This document shows, piece by piece, positions 1 to 7,651 of a stretch of 64,000 nt of DNA. The notes beneath the pieces are model-generated. The model was given only the letters and a program-made list of their open reading frames with translations. It was not told the DNA's origin and searched no databases. How positions within the stretch are numbered: position 1 is the stretch's first letter; each line of letters begins with the position of its first letter. Origin of the DNA: DASVBE01 sp963770375 (GTDB taxonomy: Bacteria > Actinomycetota > Actinomycetes > Streptosporangiales > Streptosporangiaceae); assembly GCA_963770375.1 (NCBI GenBank), contig CAVYPM010000010.1, forward strand, positions 205,716-269,715. Reading direction: 5' to 3'. The position numbers and the translations under genes were made by a program.

Positions 1-867
1 CGGTATCCGTACGAGGTCAACCTGGTCGGCGACGCCGCCGCCACGCTGCGCGCGCTGATCCCGCTGCTCCAGGCCAAGCAGGACCAGAGCTGGCGGGAGG
101 GCATCGAGGCAGGCGTGGCCCGCTGGTGGCAGGTCATGGAGGCCGAGGCCATGGTCGAGGCCGACCCCGTCAACCCGATGCTGCTGTTCCATGAACTGTC
201 CCGGCGGCTGCCCGGCGACGCGATCGTCGCCGCCGATTCAGGGTCCGCGGCCAACTGGTACGCGCGCCAGCTCAGGTTCCGCGGCGACGTCCGCGGGTCG
301 CTGTCCGGCACCCTGGCCACCATGGGCCCCGGCGTTCCCTACGGGATCGGCGCCAAGTTCGCCGCGCCAGGCCGGCCCGCGATCGTGTTCGCCGGCGACG
401 GCGCGATGCAGATGAACGGCCTGGCCGAGCTGATCACGATCGCCCGCTACTGGCGGGACTGGGACGACCCGCGCCTGATCATCGCGATCCTGCACAACAA
501 CGACCTCAACCAGGTCACCTGGGAGATGCGCGCGATGGAGGGCGCACCGAAGTTCACCGAGTCGCAGACCCTGCCCGAGGTCGACTACGCAGCGTTCGCC
601 GCCAGCCTGGGCCTGGCCGCGGTCCACGTCGACAAGCCCGACCAGGTCGGCCCGGCCTGGGACAGCGCCCTGGCCGCCGACCGCCCGTCCGTGCTCGACG
701 TGCGGACCGATCCCAGCGTCCCGCCGATCCCGCCGCACGCCACGTTCGAGCAGGCCAGGGACGCCGCCAAGGCGCTGCTGAAGGGCGACGAGGACCGCAC
801 AAGCGTGCTGGTCGAGGGCATCAAGACCAAGGTCCAGGAGTTCCTCCCGCACCGGGACAGGTCATAG
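1..867 (+). CDS. Thiamine-diphosphate-requiring enzyme (pyruvate oxidase/acetolactate synthase-like), C-terminal part
   Basis: The frame is open from base 1, so the N-terminus lies outside the window; about 288 residues remain. They correspond to the end of the central domain and the C-terminal ThDP-binding domain. The ThDP/Mg motif is clear: GDGAMQMNG, followed about 30 residues later by HNNDLNQVTWE. Family members are thiamine-diphosphate enzymes acting on pyruvate or other 2-oxo acids (PoxB, IlvB, decarboxylases). The visible part does not fix the substrate; a quinone-dependent pyruvate dehydrogenase or general 'thiamine pyrophosphate-requiring protein' is most likely. It ends 32 bases before the antiporter operon on the same strand and could be cotranscribed with it. 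Confidence 0.85.
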   Translation, partial: RYPYEVNLVGDAAATLRALIPLLQAKQDQSWREGIEAGVARWWQVMEAEAMVEADPVNPMLLFHELSRRLPGDAIVAADSGSAANWYARQLRFRGDVRGSLSGTLATMGPGVPYGIGAKFAAPGRPAIVFAGDGAMQMNGLAELITIARYWRDWDDPRLIIAILHNNDLNQVTWEMRAMEGAPKFTESQTLPEVDYAAFAASLGLAAVHVDKPDQVGPAWDSALAADRPSVLDVRTDPSVPPIPPHATFEQARDAAKALLKGDEDRTSVLVEGIKTKVQEFLPHRDRS

Positions 868-899
868 CCGGCCCAGGCCCCACGGCCCGCCGGGCGGGG

Positions 900-1355
900 G
901 TGTTCCTCGCCTGGTGGGTTCCGCTGATGTCGTTCTGGATGATCCTCGACGGCTCCGCCGCGCCGGATGAGGTGCTGACCGGAGCGGGAGCGGCCGCGGT
1001 CGCGGCGCTGTTCGCGCAGTGGGTCTGCCGCCGGGCCGGGGCCAGCTTCACGTTCCGGATCAGGCCCCGCGGGCTGGCGGCGGCCCGGCTGCCGTGGGCC
1101 GTGCTGCGCGACACCGGCGTGATCATGGCGGCGCTGTGGCGGCGGGTGGCTAGCGGCGAGGAGCCAGCCAGCAGACTCCGTGAGCTTCCTGTTCCCCGCA
1201 ACGGGGAGACCGGCGCGGAGCACGCCGCACAGCGGGTGCTGCTGGTGGCGGGCCGGTCGGTGGCGCCGAACATGCTGGCGGTCGGCCTCCGGGACGACCG
1301 GGACGTCCTGCTGGTGCACGAACTGGTCCCGGCCTCGAGGAAGGCGCCGGAGTGA
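900..1355 (+). CDS. mnhE: Na+/H+ antiporter subunit E (MrpE/MnhE-like)
   Basis: This 151-residue protein has a hydrophobic N-terminus (about residues 1-45, FLAWWVPLMSFWMILDG) and a soluble C-terminal half, as in PF01899 subunit E of Mrp/Mnh multisubunit cation/proton antiporters. It corresponds to MbhA of membrane-bound hydrogenases. The GTG start opens a tightly packed operon. Its stop overlaps the next start as GTGA, which suggests translational coupling. Subunit E is a small membrane subunit thought to help assemble the complex; it has no known catalytic residue. Confidence 0.85.
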   Translation: MFLAWWVPLMSFWMILDGSAAPDEVLTGAGAAAVAALFAQWVCRRAGASFTFRIRPRGLAAARLPWAVLRDTGVIMAALWRRVASGEEPASRLRELPVPRNGETGAEHAAQRVLLVAGRSVAPNMLAVGLRDDRDVLLVHELVPASRKAPE

Positions 1356-1603
1356 CTGCCTTCGTGGTCGCGGCTATCGCGATGCTGGCGGCGCTGATCC
1401 CGCTCGGCGTGGTGCTGTGCCGGACCCGGGTAATGTCAGCGGTGGTGGCCTACGAGGCCATCAGCTCGGTCGCGGTGCTGGTGCTCATGCTGCTGGCCGA
1501 AGGGTTCGGCCGCCCCGGCGAATTCGAGCTCGCCGCGGTGTTGGCCGCGCTGCTACTGGGCAGCGGGCTGGTGTTCGCCCGGTTCCTGGAACGGTGGCGC
1601 TAG
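1352..1603 (+). CDS. mnhF: Na+/H+ antiporter subunit F (MrpF/MnhF-like)
   Basis: This 83-residue, almost entirely hydrophobic protein has three predicted membrane helices (about residues 2-20, 32-52 and 58-78) and the family segment RTRVMSAVVAYEAIS around residue 25. Length and position match MrpF (MbhB in hydrogenase clusters), a small membrane subunit of the antiporter complex. The GTG start overlaps the mrpE stop by four bases, and the stop TAG overlaps the likely mrpG start by one base. Confidence 0.85.
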   Translation: MTAFVVAAIAMLAALIPLGVVLCRTRVMSAVVAYEAISSVAVLVLMLLAEGFGRPGEFELAAVLAALLLGSGLVFARFLERWR

Positions 1604-1950
1604 TGGCCAGGGCCGTCGCCGTGGACGTGCTGCTCGGCCTGGCCGTGCTGGTCGTGCTGGCCAGCTCGGCCGGGGTGCTGCTGATGCGGGACGCCTACCA
1701 GAAGCTGCACTATGTGACGCCGGTCTCGATGGTCGCACCGGTGCTCGCCGGGCTGGCCGTACTGGTGCAGTCCGGCTGGACGGCGGCTAGCGGGCAGGCC
1801 TGGCTGGTCGTGGCAATCATGCTGATCACTAGCCCACTCCTGGCGCACGCCACGGTCCGGGCCATCTGGATCAGGGAGAACGGCGGCGCGGGCCAGGGCA
1901 CTGCGGGTCAGGGCACCGCGGGCCCGGCCAGAGACGGGGACCGGCAGTGA
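1603..1950 (+). CDS. mnhG: Na+/H+ antiporter subunit G (MrpG/MnhG-like)
   Basis: This is a protein of about 115 residues with three membrane helices. The conserved segment LMRDAYQKLHYVTPVSMVAP is typical of PhaG/MnhG subunits (PF03334; MbhC in hydrogenases). I chose the GTG at 1603, which overlaps the mrpF stop (TAGTG). A GTG at 1594 is equally in frame and would add three residues. The Gly/Ala-rich tail (AGQGTAGQGTAGPA) is a short tandem repeat that looks like a disordered end. The stop overlaps the next start as GTGA. Confidence 0.82.
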   Translation: MARAVAVDVLLGLAVLVVLASSAGVLLMRDAYQKLHYVTPVSMVAPVLAGLAVLVQSGWTAASGQAWLVVAIMLITSPLLAHATVRAIWIRENGGAGQGTAGQGTAGPARDGDRQ

Positions 1951-2237
1951 GCGGCCTGCTCGCGGTGAGCACGCCGTACACCGTGCCCGCCGGACTCATG
2001 GACGTGCTCCAGGCCGTGCTGCTCGTCCTCGTCGCCGCCGGGGCGACCGCCGTGGTGCTGACCAGGTCGCCGCTCCGCCAGGTGATCGTCCTCAGCGCCT
2101 ACGGGCTGATCCTGGCCCTGTTGTTCCTGGCCTTCCAGGCGCCCGACGTTACCCTCTCCGAGCTGACCGTGGGCTCGGTGCTGCTGCCCGCACTCCTGCT
2201 GCTGACGCTGGGCCGGATCCGGAGGCGGGAGAAGTGA
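1947..2237 (+). CDS. MbhD-like subunit (MrpA C-terminal / DUF4040 domain)
   Basis: A 96-residue protein of three hydrophobic helices ending in a basic tail. The segment FQAPDVTLSELTVGSVLLP around residues 62-80 is the signature of the MbhD/DUF4040 domain. In ordinary Mrp antiporters this domain is the C-terminal part of the large MrpA subunit; here it is a free-standing gene, as in membrane-bound hydrogenases. It overlaps both neighbours by GTGA. In the complex this segment forms part of the lateral ion path, and its acidic residue in TLSELT is the likely functional one (inferred from the family). Confidence 0.8.
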   Translation: MSGLLAVSTPYTVPAGLMDVLQAVLLVLVAAGATAVVLTRSPLRQVIVLSAYGLILALLFLAFQAPDVTLSELTVGSVLLPALLLLTLGRIRRREK

Positions 2238-2995
2238 CCGGGCGCCTGCGCCTGTGGATCTTCGTAGCCGGGGCGGCCGGGCTGGCCGCGTTCGTGCTGT
2301 GGGGGCTGGCCGGGCTGCCCGCCTTCGGCCACTACCCCGGCCCGTACGGGGACATCATCAACCGGATCACGGTGGCCCAGACCAACGCCACCGGCGTCGT
2401 GTCCGCGGTGAACTTCGAGTACCGCGGATTCGACACCCTCGGCGAGGAGTTCATCCTGTTCACCGCAGCCGCCGGGATCGCGACCGTGCTGCGCCGCCTG
2501 CGCGGCGAGCACGTCATCAGGACCCGCCGCGCGGCGCTGGACCGGGTCGCTCCGCCCGCCAGCGACGCGGTGCGCGTGGCCGCGCTGACCGCCACCGGCC
2601 CGGTCATCGTCCTCGGCTGGTTCCTGGCCACGCACGCGCAGACCAGCCCGTCCGGCGGGTTCCAGGGCGGCGTGCTGCTCACCACCGCGTTCGTGCTGAT
2701 CTTCCTGGCCGGGCAGGTGCTGCTGTTCCGCCGGGCTAGCCCGGCCGACCTGACCGACGTGGCCGGGGCGATCGGCGCGGGCGGCTTCGCCGCGGTTGGC
2801 GTGGCCGCGGTAATCATGGGCCTTCCCTACCTCAGCAACTTCCTGCCGCTGGGCGGCATGCCGGGCGCGGTGACGTCGTCAGGAACGATCGCGCTGATCA
2901 GCTTCCTGGTCGGCCTTGAGGTCGCGGCGGCGTTCCTGCTCATCGTGACCGAGCTGACGGACCAGGCGCTGCTTGTCAGGGAAGACGGCCGGTGA
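2234..2995 (+). CDS. mnhB: MbhE-MrpB fusion-type antiporter subunit B
   Basis: This 253-residue membrane protein combines two family segments. Residues 1-95 carry the MbhE-type motif (NFEYRGFDTLGEEFILF), normally the end of MrpA. Residues 105-250 match the MnhB domain (PF04039), with the hallmark ATHAQTSPSGGFQGG and a GTIALISFLVGLEVAAAFL helix. The gene therefore supplies MbhE and MrpB/MbhF in one polypeptide. GTG start and GTGA overlaps on both sides indicate coupled translation within the operon. Confidence 0.85.
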   Translation: MTGRLRLWIFVAGAAGLAAFVLWGLAGLPAFGHYPGPYGDIINRITVAQTNATGVVSAVNFEYRGFDTLGEEFILFTAAAGIATVLRRLRGEHVIRTRRAALDRVAPPASDAVRVAALTATGPVIVLGWFLATHAQTSPSGGFQGGVLLTTAFVLIFLAGQVLLFRRASPADLTDVAGAIGAGGFAAVGVAAVIMGLPYLSNFLPLGGMPGAVTSSGTIALISFLVGLEVAAAFLLIVTELTDQALLVREDGR

Positions 2996-3339
2996 TGGGC
3001 TTCCTCCCGTTCCTGGTCGTGGCCTGGGTGCTGGTCGTGGGCCTGTACGGCATCGTCACCAGTCGCCACCTGGTGCACCAGATCGTCTGCCTGATCGTGG
3101 TCCAGTCCTCCACCTACGTGCTGCTGCTGGCCGTCGGCTACCGGACCGGGGCAGTCGCGCCGTATTTCTCCGACGTGCCGGTGCACACGCCCGCGGTCGA
3201 CCCGGTCGTGCAGGCTCTCTCGCTGACCGACGTGGTGGTCGAGGCGGCGGTGACGGCACTGCTGCTGGCCTTCGCGGTGCAGGCGCACAAGCGGTTCGGC
3301 ACCCTGGACCCGCACGAGCTGGTTCAGATCAAGGGCTGA
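2992..3339 (+). CDS. mnhC: Na+/H+ antiporter subunit C (MrpC/MnhC, NuoK-like)
   Basis: A 115-residue, three-helix subunit related to complex I NuoK. It shows YGIVTSRHLVHQIVCLIVVQ in the first half and DPVVQALSLTDVVVEAAVTA in the second, the PF00420 pattern of MrpC (MbhG). The start is either GTG at 2992, overlapping the previous stop as GTGA, or ATG at 2995 directly behind it. The product packs between subunits B and D in known Mrp structures. Eleven bases separate it from mrpD. Confidence 0.87.
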   Translation: MMGFLPFLVVAWVLVVGLYGIVTSRHLVHQIVCLIVVQSSTYVLLLAVGYRTGAVAPYFSDVPVHTPAVDPVVQALSLTDVVVEAAVTALLLAFAVQAHKRFGTLDPHELVQIKG

Positions 3340-3350
3340 CCGGGCCCGCC

Positions 3351-5195
3351 ATGGACCAGCTGCTGCCGGTGCCGACGGTGCTGCCGCTGCTCGCGGCGGC
3401 GGTGCTGGCGGGGCTCGGCCCCGTGCTGCGCTCCCGGCGGCGCGTGCTGGACGCCGCGGCGATCGCGGTCGCCGCCGTGGTCACGGCCGTGCTGGTAGTG
3501 ATCATGGCGCGCACCGCGGGCGGGGACCAGGTGTACTGGTTCGCCGGGTTCCGGCCGGCCCACGGCGCGGCGATCGGGATCGACTTCGCGGCCGGGCCGC
3601 TGCCGGCCGGTCTTGCCGCCCTGGCCGCGCTGCTGGTCACCGCCGCGATGATCTTCTCCTGGCGGTATTTCGACGAGACCGGCACCTATTACCACGTGCT
3701 CATGCTCACCTTCCTGGCGGGCATGACCGGGTTCTGCCTGACCGGTGACATTTTCGACATGTTCGTCTGGTTCGAGCTGATGAGCGTGTCGGCGTACGCG
3801 CTGACCGCCTACCGGCCCGAGGAGCGCGGCCCGGTCCAGGGTGCGCTGAACTTCGCGATCAGCAACAGCGTCGGCGCGTACCTGTCGCTGTCCGGCATCG
3901 CGATCGTCTACGGGCGCACCGGGGCGCTGAACATGGCCCAGATCGGCCGGGCGCTGGCCGGGCACCGGCCCGACAGCCTGGTCGTCGTGGCCTTCGTGCT
4001 GATCATCGCCGGGCTGCTGGTCAAGGGCGCGATCGTGCCGTTCCACTTCTGGCTGGCCGACGCGCACGCGGTCGCGCCCACCCCGGCCTGCGTGCTGTTC
4101 TCCGGGGTGATGGTCGAGCTCGGGCTGTACGGGGTGGCCCGGGTGTACTGGTCGATGTTCGGTGCCGCGCTCGGCCACCCGGTCGCGCTGAACCGCACCT
4201 TCCTGGCCTTCGGCCTGCTGACCGCGGTGACCGGGGCGCTGTTCTGCTTCCGGGAACGGCACCTGAAACGGCTGCTCGCGTTCTCCACGATCAGCCACGC
4301 GGGGATCTTCCTGTCCGGCATCGCGCTGCTCACGCCCCTGGGCCTGGCGGGCACCGCCGTGTACGTAGCGGGTCATGCCCTGATCAAGGCCGCGCTGTTC
4401 CTGTGCGTGGGGATCGTGCTGCACCGGCTGGGGTCGGTGAACGAGACCTGGCTGCACGGCCGGGGCCGCGCGCTGCGGTGGACCGGCGTGATCTTCACGG
4501 TGGCCGCCTTCGGCCTGGCCGACCTGCCGCCGTTCGCCACCTACCTGGGCAAGGGCTGGATCGAGGAGAGCGCCGCGGCGCACGGCCTCACGCTGGTCAC
4601 CGTGGTGCTGCTGGCCTGCACGGCCGTCGTCGGCGGAGCGGTCCTGCGGGTGGCCGGCGGGGTGTTCTTCGGCCTGGGCGACCCCCCGGGTGAGGACCCG
4701 GAGACCAGGAAGGAAGCGTCCGAGGAGACCGGCGAGACCGCCGGGGGCCGGGGCCGGACCCCGCTGACGATGCTCGCCCCGCCGCTCATCCTGACCGCGG
4801 CGGCGGCCGTACTCGGGCTGCTCCCGCAGCTGGGAACCTCCGTCCAGGGCGCGGCGGTGCGGCTGCAGGACCAGGCAGGGTACGCGGCCACCGTCCTGTC
4901 CGGAGCGCGAGTAGCGCACCCCGTCGCCCCGGAGCCGCCGGAGGAAACCGAGGTCAGCGCCGCCGACCTGGCCACCGGCGCGGGGTCTGCGGCCGGTGCA
5001 GTGCTGCTCGCCGGTGTAGCCCTGTACCGCCGGCGGCTTCCGTTGCTGCGGCGGCGGCGCGGCCCGTGGCCGGGTTCGCCGGCCCTGGCCCGGGCCTCGC
5101 GGGTGGTGCAGAGCGGCGTGGTGAACGACTACGTGGCCTGGGCGGTGCTGGGACTGGCCGTGCTCGGCGGCGCGCTCGCGCTGGCGGTCCGCTGA
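3351..5195 (+). CDS. mnhD: Na+/H+ antiporter subunit D (MrpD/MnhD; NuoL/M/N family)
   Basis: A 614-residue proton-translocating subunit of the complex I ND2/4/5 family (PF00361), with many membrane helices. Key features are the buried glutamate in FVWFELMSVSAY (about residue 142), the broken-helix lysine in LLVKGAIVPFHFWLADAHAVAPT (about residue 225), and the helix FSTISHAGIFLSGIALL. I chose the ATG at 3351 because conserved sequence starts there, although the frame is open further upstream. An acidic, hydrophilic insertion of about 30 residues near residue 450 (EDPETRKEASEETGET) is unusual. This is the only ND5/MrpD-type subunit visible; the large MrpA N-terminal domain is absent. Confidence 0.9.
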   Translation: MDQLLPVPTVLPLLAAAVLAGLGPVLRSRRRVLDAAAIAVAAVVTAVLVVIMARTAGGDQVYWFAGFRPAHGAAIGIDFAAGPLPAGLAALAALLVTAAMIFSWRYFDETGTYYHVLMLTFLAGMTGFCLTGDIFDMFVWFELMSVSAYALTAYRPEERGPVQGALNFAISNSVGAYLSLSGIAIVYGRTGALNMAQIGRALAGHRPDSLVVVAFVLIIAGLLVKGAIVPFHFWLADAHAVAPTPACVLFSGVMVELGLYGVARVYWSMFGAALGHPVALNRTFLAFGLLTAVTGALFCFRERHLKRLLAFSTISHAGIFLSGIALLTPLGLAGTAVYVAGHALIKAALFLCVGIVLHRLGSVNETWLHGRGRALRWTGVIFTVAAFGLADLPPFATYLGKGWIEESAAAHGLTLVTVVLLACTAVVGGAVLRVAGGVFFGLGDPPGEDPETRKEASEETGETAGGRGRTPLTMLAPPLILTAAAAVLGLLPQLGTSVQGAAVRLQDQAGYAATVLSGARVAHPVAPEPPEETEVSAADLATGAGSAAGAVLLAGVALYRRRLPLLRRRRGPWPGSPALARASRVVQSGVVNDYVAWAVLGLAVLGGALALAVR

Positions 5196-5230
5196 CCGTG
5201 ACCGGTCATGGCCCGATCAGCGCGCCGCGC

Positions 5231-6241
5231 TCACCGGCGGCGGGCGGCGGCCAGGCTGCCCGCCGCGGCGGCCGCGCTGGCCAGGGCCGCGGCGGTGGTC
5301 AGCCGGGCGTGCTGGGACAGCCATTGCTGGGCGCTGCGCGGGTGCGACCGGTCGCCGAAGACGCCGTGCGGGCCGTAGTCGCGGCCGCCGGCCCCGTCGG
5401 CGGGCTCCCACAGGTTGCCGGGCCGGCCCGGCGCGACGGCCTGGCTGGTCTGCTGGGAGCCGTACCCGGTCCGGGCCAGGTACCGGTCCAGCAGCGGGGA
5501 CGCGAACTTCTCGGCCAGCAAGGTGGCGGTCGTGCTCATGCCCACCCAGTACTGCTTGCGGCCGGGGTGGCCGGCGGCGAACAGCACGGCGCGGGCGGCC
5601 ACCTCGGGCTGGTAGATCGGCGGCACCGGCTGGGGGTGGCGCGGCAGCCGGGACCGGACCCAGGAGAACTGCGGGGTGTTGACCGCGGGCATCTGCACCA
5701 CGGTGACGCGGACCCCGGAGCCCTCGTGCATCAGCTCGCAGCGCAGCGACGAGGTGAACCCGTTGACCGCGTGCTTGGCGCCGCAGTAGGCCGACTGCAG
5801 CGGGATGCTGCGCTGCCCCAGCGCCGACCCGACCTGCACGATCGTGCCGTGGTCGCGGGGCCGCATCCGCTCCAGCGCGGCCATCGTGCCGTGCACGAAG
5901 CCCAGGTAGCTGACCTCGGTGACGCGCCGGAACTCGCCGGCGGTGATCTCGCTGAACGGCGCGAACACCGAGGTGAACGCGTCGTTCACCCACACGTCGA
6001 TGGGCCCGAAGTGCTCCTCGGCCTGCCGGGCGGCCGCGGCGACCTGCGCATAGTCGGCCACGTCCGCGGCGATGACCAGCGGCTTGCCGCCCGCCTTCGC
6101 CACGTCGGCGGCCGCCCCGTCCAGGCCGGCCTGGCCCCGGGCGATCAGCACCACCCGCGCGCCCCGCTCGCCGAACAGCCGGGCGGTAGCCCGCCCGATC
6201 CCCCCACTGGCCCCGGTGATCACCACGGTCTGCTCCCGCAT
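5231..6241 (-). CDS. Short-chain dehydrogenase/reductase with C-terminal extension
   Basis: A 336-residue classical SDR. The NAD(P)-binding motif TGASGGIG is at residues 9-16, the catalytic Ser is in GSALGQRS near 138, and YCGAK (Tyr/Lys) is near 151. The position usually NNA is WVNDA. After the core of about 250 residues comes a proline/glycine-rich linker and a C-terminal Ala-rich hydrophobic stretch ending in RRR, suggestive of a membrane anchor. Substrate unknown; similar actinobacterial proteins are annotated as SDR family oxidoreductases. It converges with mrpD (35-base gap). Just downstream on the other side lies the end of the enolase-superfamily gene on the same strand, about 100 bases away. 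Confidence 0.85.
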   Translation of the reverse strand: MREQTVVITGASGGIGRATARLFGERGARVVLIARGQAGLDGAAADVAKAGGKPLVIAADVADYAQVAAAARQAEEHFGPIDVWVNDAFTSVFAPFSEITAGEFRRVTEVSYLGFVHGTMAALERMRPRDHGTIVQVGSALGQRSIPLQSAYCGAKHAVNGFTSSLRCELMHEGSGVRVTVVQMPAVNTPQFSWVRSRLPRHPQPVPPIYQPEVAARAVLFAAGHPGRKQYWVGMSTTATLLAEKFASPLLDRYLARTGYGSQQTSQAVAPGRPGNLWEPADGAGGRDYGPHGVFGDRSHPRSAQQWLSQHARLTTAAALASAAAAAGSLAAARRR

Positions 6242-6343
6242 CTGCGGCCGCCTCTCTGCTGAGTCGCCTGTCTGGTCTCTTTGCGTCAGGCTGGCGGCTA
6301 CCCGGGCCCGGGCCGGTCAACCAGGGGCCCGGTCAACCGAGGC

Positions 6344-7462
6344 TCACGCGACCCGGAACTTCTCCGCCTCCTGGCCGCGCAACTGGAGGCCGAGGCCGGG
6401 CCGGGCCACGTCCGGGACCAGGTCGCCGTGATCCGGGCGGAGCGTGCCGTCGAAAAGCAGGCTCTCGATCCGCTGGTGGTCGTGGAAGTACTCGACGTGC
6501 CGCAGGTTACGGATCGCCGCGCCCACGTGGGCGTGCAGGGCAGGGGCGCAGTGGGCGGACACGTCCAGGTTGTGGGCCGCAGCCAGGGCGGCGGCGCGGA
6601 GGAACTCGGTGATGCCGCCGCAGCGGGTGACGTCCAGCTGGAGGCAGTCGACGGCGCCCGCGCTGATGAGGTGGGCCGAGTCGGCCAGCGACCAGCTGTA
6701 CTCCCCCGCGGCGACGTCGGGCGTCACCTGGCGGCGTACGGCGGCCAGCCCGGCGAGGTCCTGCGACGACACCGGTTCCTCGAACCAGCTCACGCCGTAC
6801 TCCGCGAGACGCTGGCCGACCCTGACCGCCTGGCCGGCCTGGTAACCGCCGTTGGCGTCGACGTAGAGGGCGACTGCCGGGCCGATGACCTTCCGGGCCA
6901 GCGCCACGCGGTGCAGGTCACGCTCCTCATGCCGGCCCCACGACTCGCCGATCTTGATCTTCACCCGGGGGATCTGGTCGTGTTCTGTCCAGCCCGCCAG
7001 CTGTCTGGCGGTCTGGTCGTCGTCATAGCTGGTGAACCCGCCACTGCCGTAAACCGGCACCCGGTCGCGGGCCCGGCCGAGCAGATCGGTGAGCGCCACG
7101 CCGAGCAGCCGGGCCTTGATGTCCCACAGGGCGATATCCACGGCCGACAAGGCGGTGGCCCCGATGCCGGGCCGGCCGATGTTGCGCAGCGCCCGGCTCA
7201 TGTCCTCGGCGATGGCCTGGATGCTCAGCGCGTCCCGGCCGGTCACGACCGGGCTCAGGGTCCCGTCGATGACCGTCTTAGCCGCGTCGGAGGCGTAGCT
7301 CCAGCCCAGGCCGGTCTCGCCGCCGCCGTGCACGGTCACCAGGACCAGCGTGGTCTCGTCCCAGGACAGCGTCCCGTCCGCCTCCGGCGCGTCCGTCGGC
7401 ACGGTGTAGACCGCCGTCTCGACGCCCGCGATGACCGGTGCGCTGTCTGTTCCCCTGAGCAT
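6344..7462 (-). CDS. Enolase-superfamily enzyme (mandelate racemase/muconate lactonizing-like)
   Basis: A 372-residue enzyme with the N-terminal capping domain (about 10-125) and the barrel. Catalytic features are KIKIG (Lys-x-Lys base pair, about residue 173), DANGGY (metal Asp), WFEEP (metal Glu), AAGEY (metal Glu) and SAHCAP (His base), with DVTRCGG before it. This is the mandelate-racemase-like layout, used for dehydration or epimerisation of acid sugars and related carboxylates. The ATG at 7462 is preferred over an in-frame ATG 26 codons upstream because it has a GAGGGA ribosome site and matches the family N-terminus. Substrate cannot be read from sequence. Confidence 0.85.
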   Translation of the reverse strand: MLRGTDSAPVIAGVETAVYTVPTDAPEADGTLSWDETTLVLVTVHGGGETGLGWSYASDAAKTVIDGTLSPVVTGRDALSIQAIAEDMSRALRNIGRPGIGATALSAVDIALWDIKARLLGVALTDLLGRARDRVPVYGSGGFTSYDDDQTARQLAGWTEHDQIPRVKIKIGESWGRHEERDLHRVALARKVIGPAVALYVDANGGYQAGQAVRVGQRLAEYGVSWFEEPVSSQDLAGLAAVRRQVTPDVAAGEYSWSLADSAHLISAGAVDCLQLDVTRCGGITEFLRAAALAAAHNLDVSAHCAPALHAHVGAAIRNLRHVEYFHDHQRIESLLFDGTLRPDHGDLVPDVARPGLGLQLRGQEAEKFRVA

Positions 7463-7651
7463 TCGTCCCTCGTCTCCGGCGGCAGTCCGGCCGCACATGC
7501 CGTTGCAGCTTCCCTGGAGACGGAGGCCAAACAGATGCACCTAGCTGGCCGTTTGCCCCCGCTGACGGCGGGTAGGCGATCAGCTCACCCTGACCAACCC
7601 GACGGAAGCCCGATGACCGGCCTGCGTGGCCCGTACGGCGTGGCCGGCAGC

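Noticed and set aside
3324..4919. 531-codon open frame on the reverse strand opposite mrpD
   Set aside because: It mirrors the mrpD codon pattern, is rich in His/Gln/Arg/Gly and matches no family; typical of high-GC antisense shadows.
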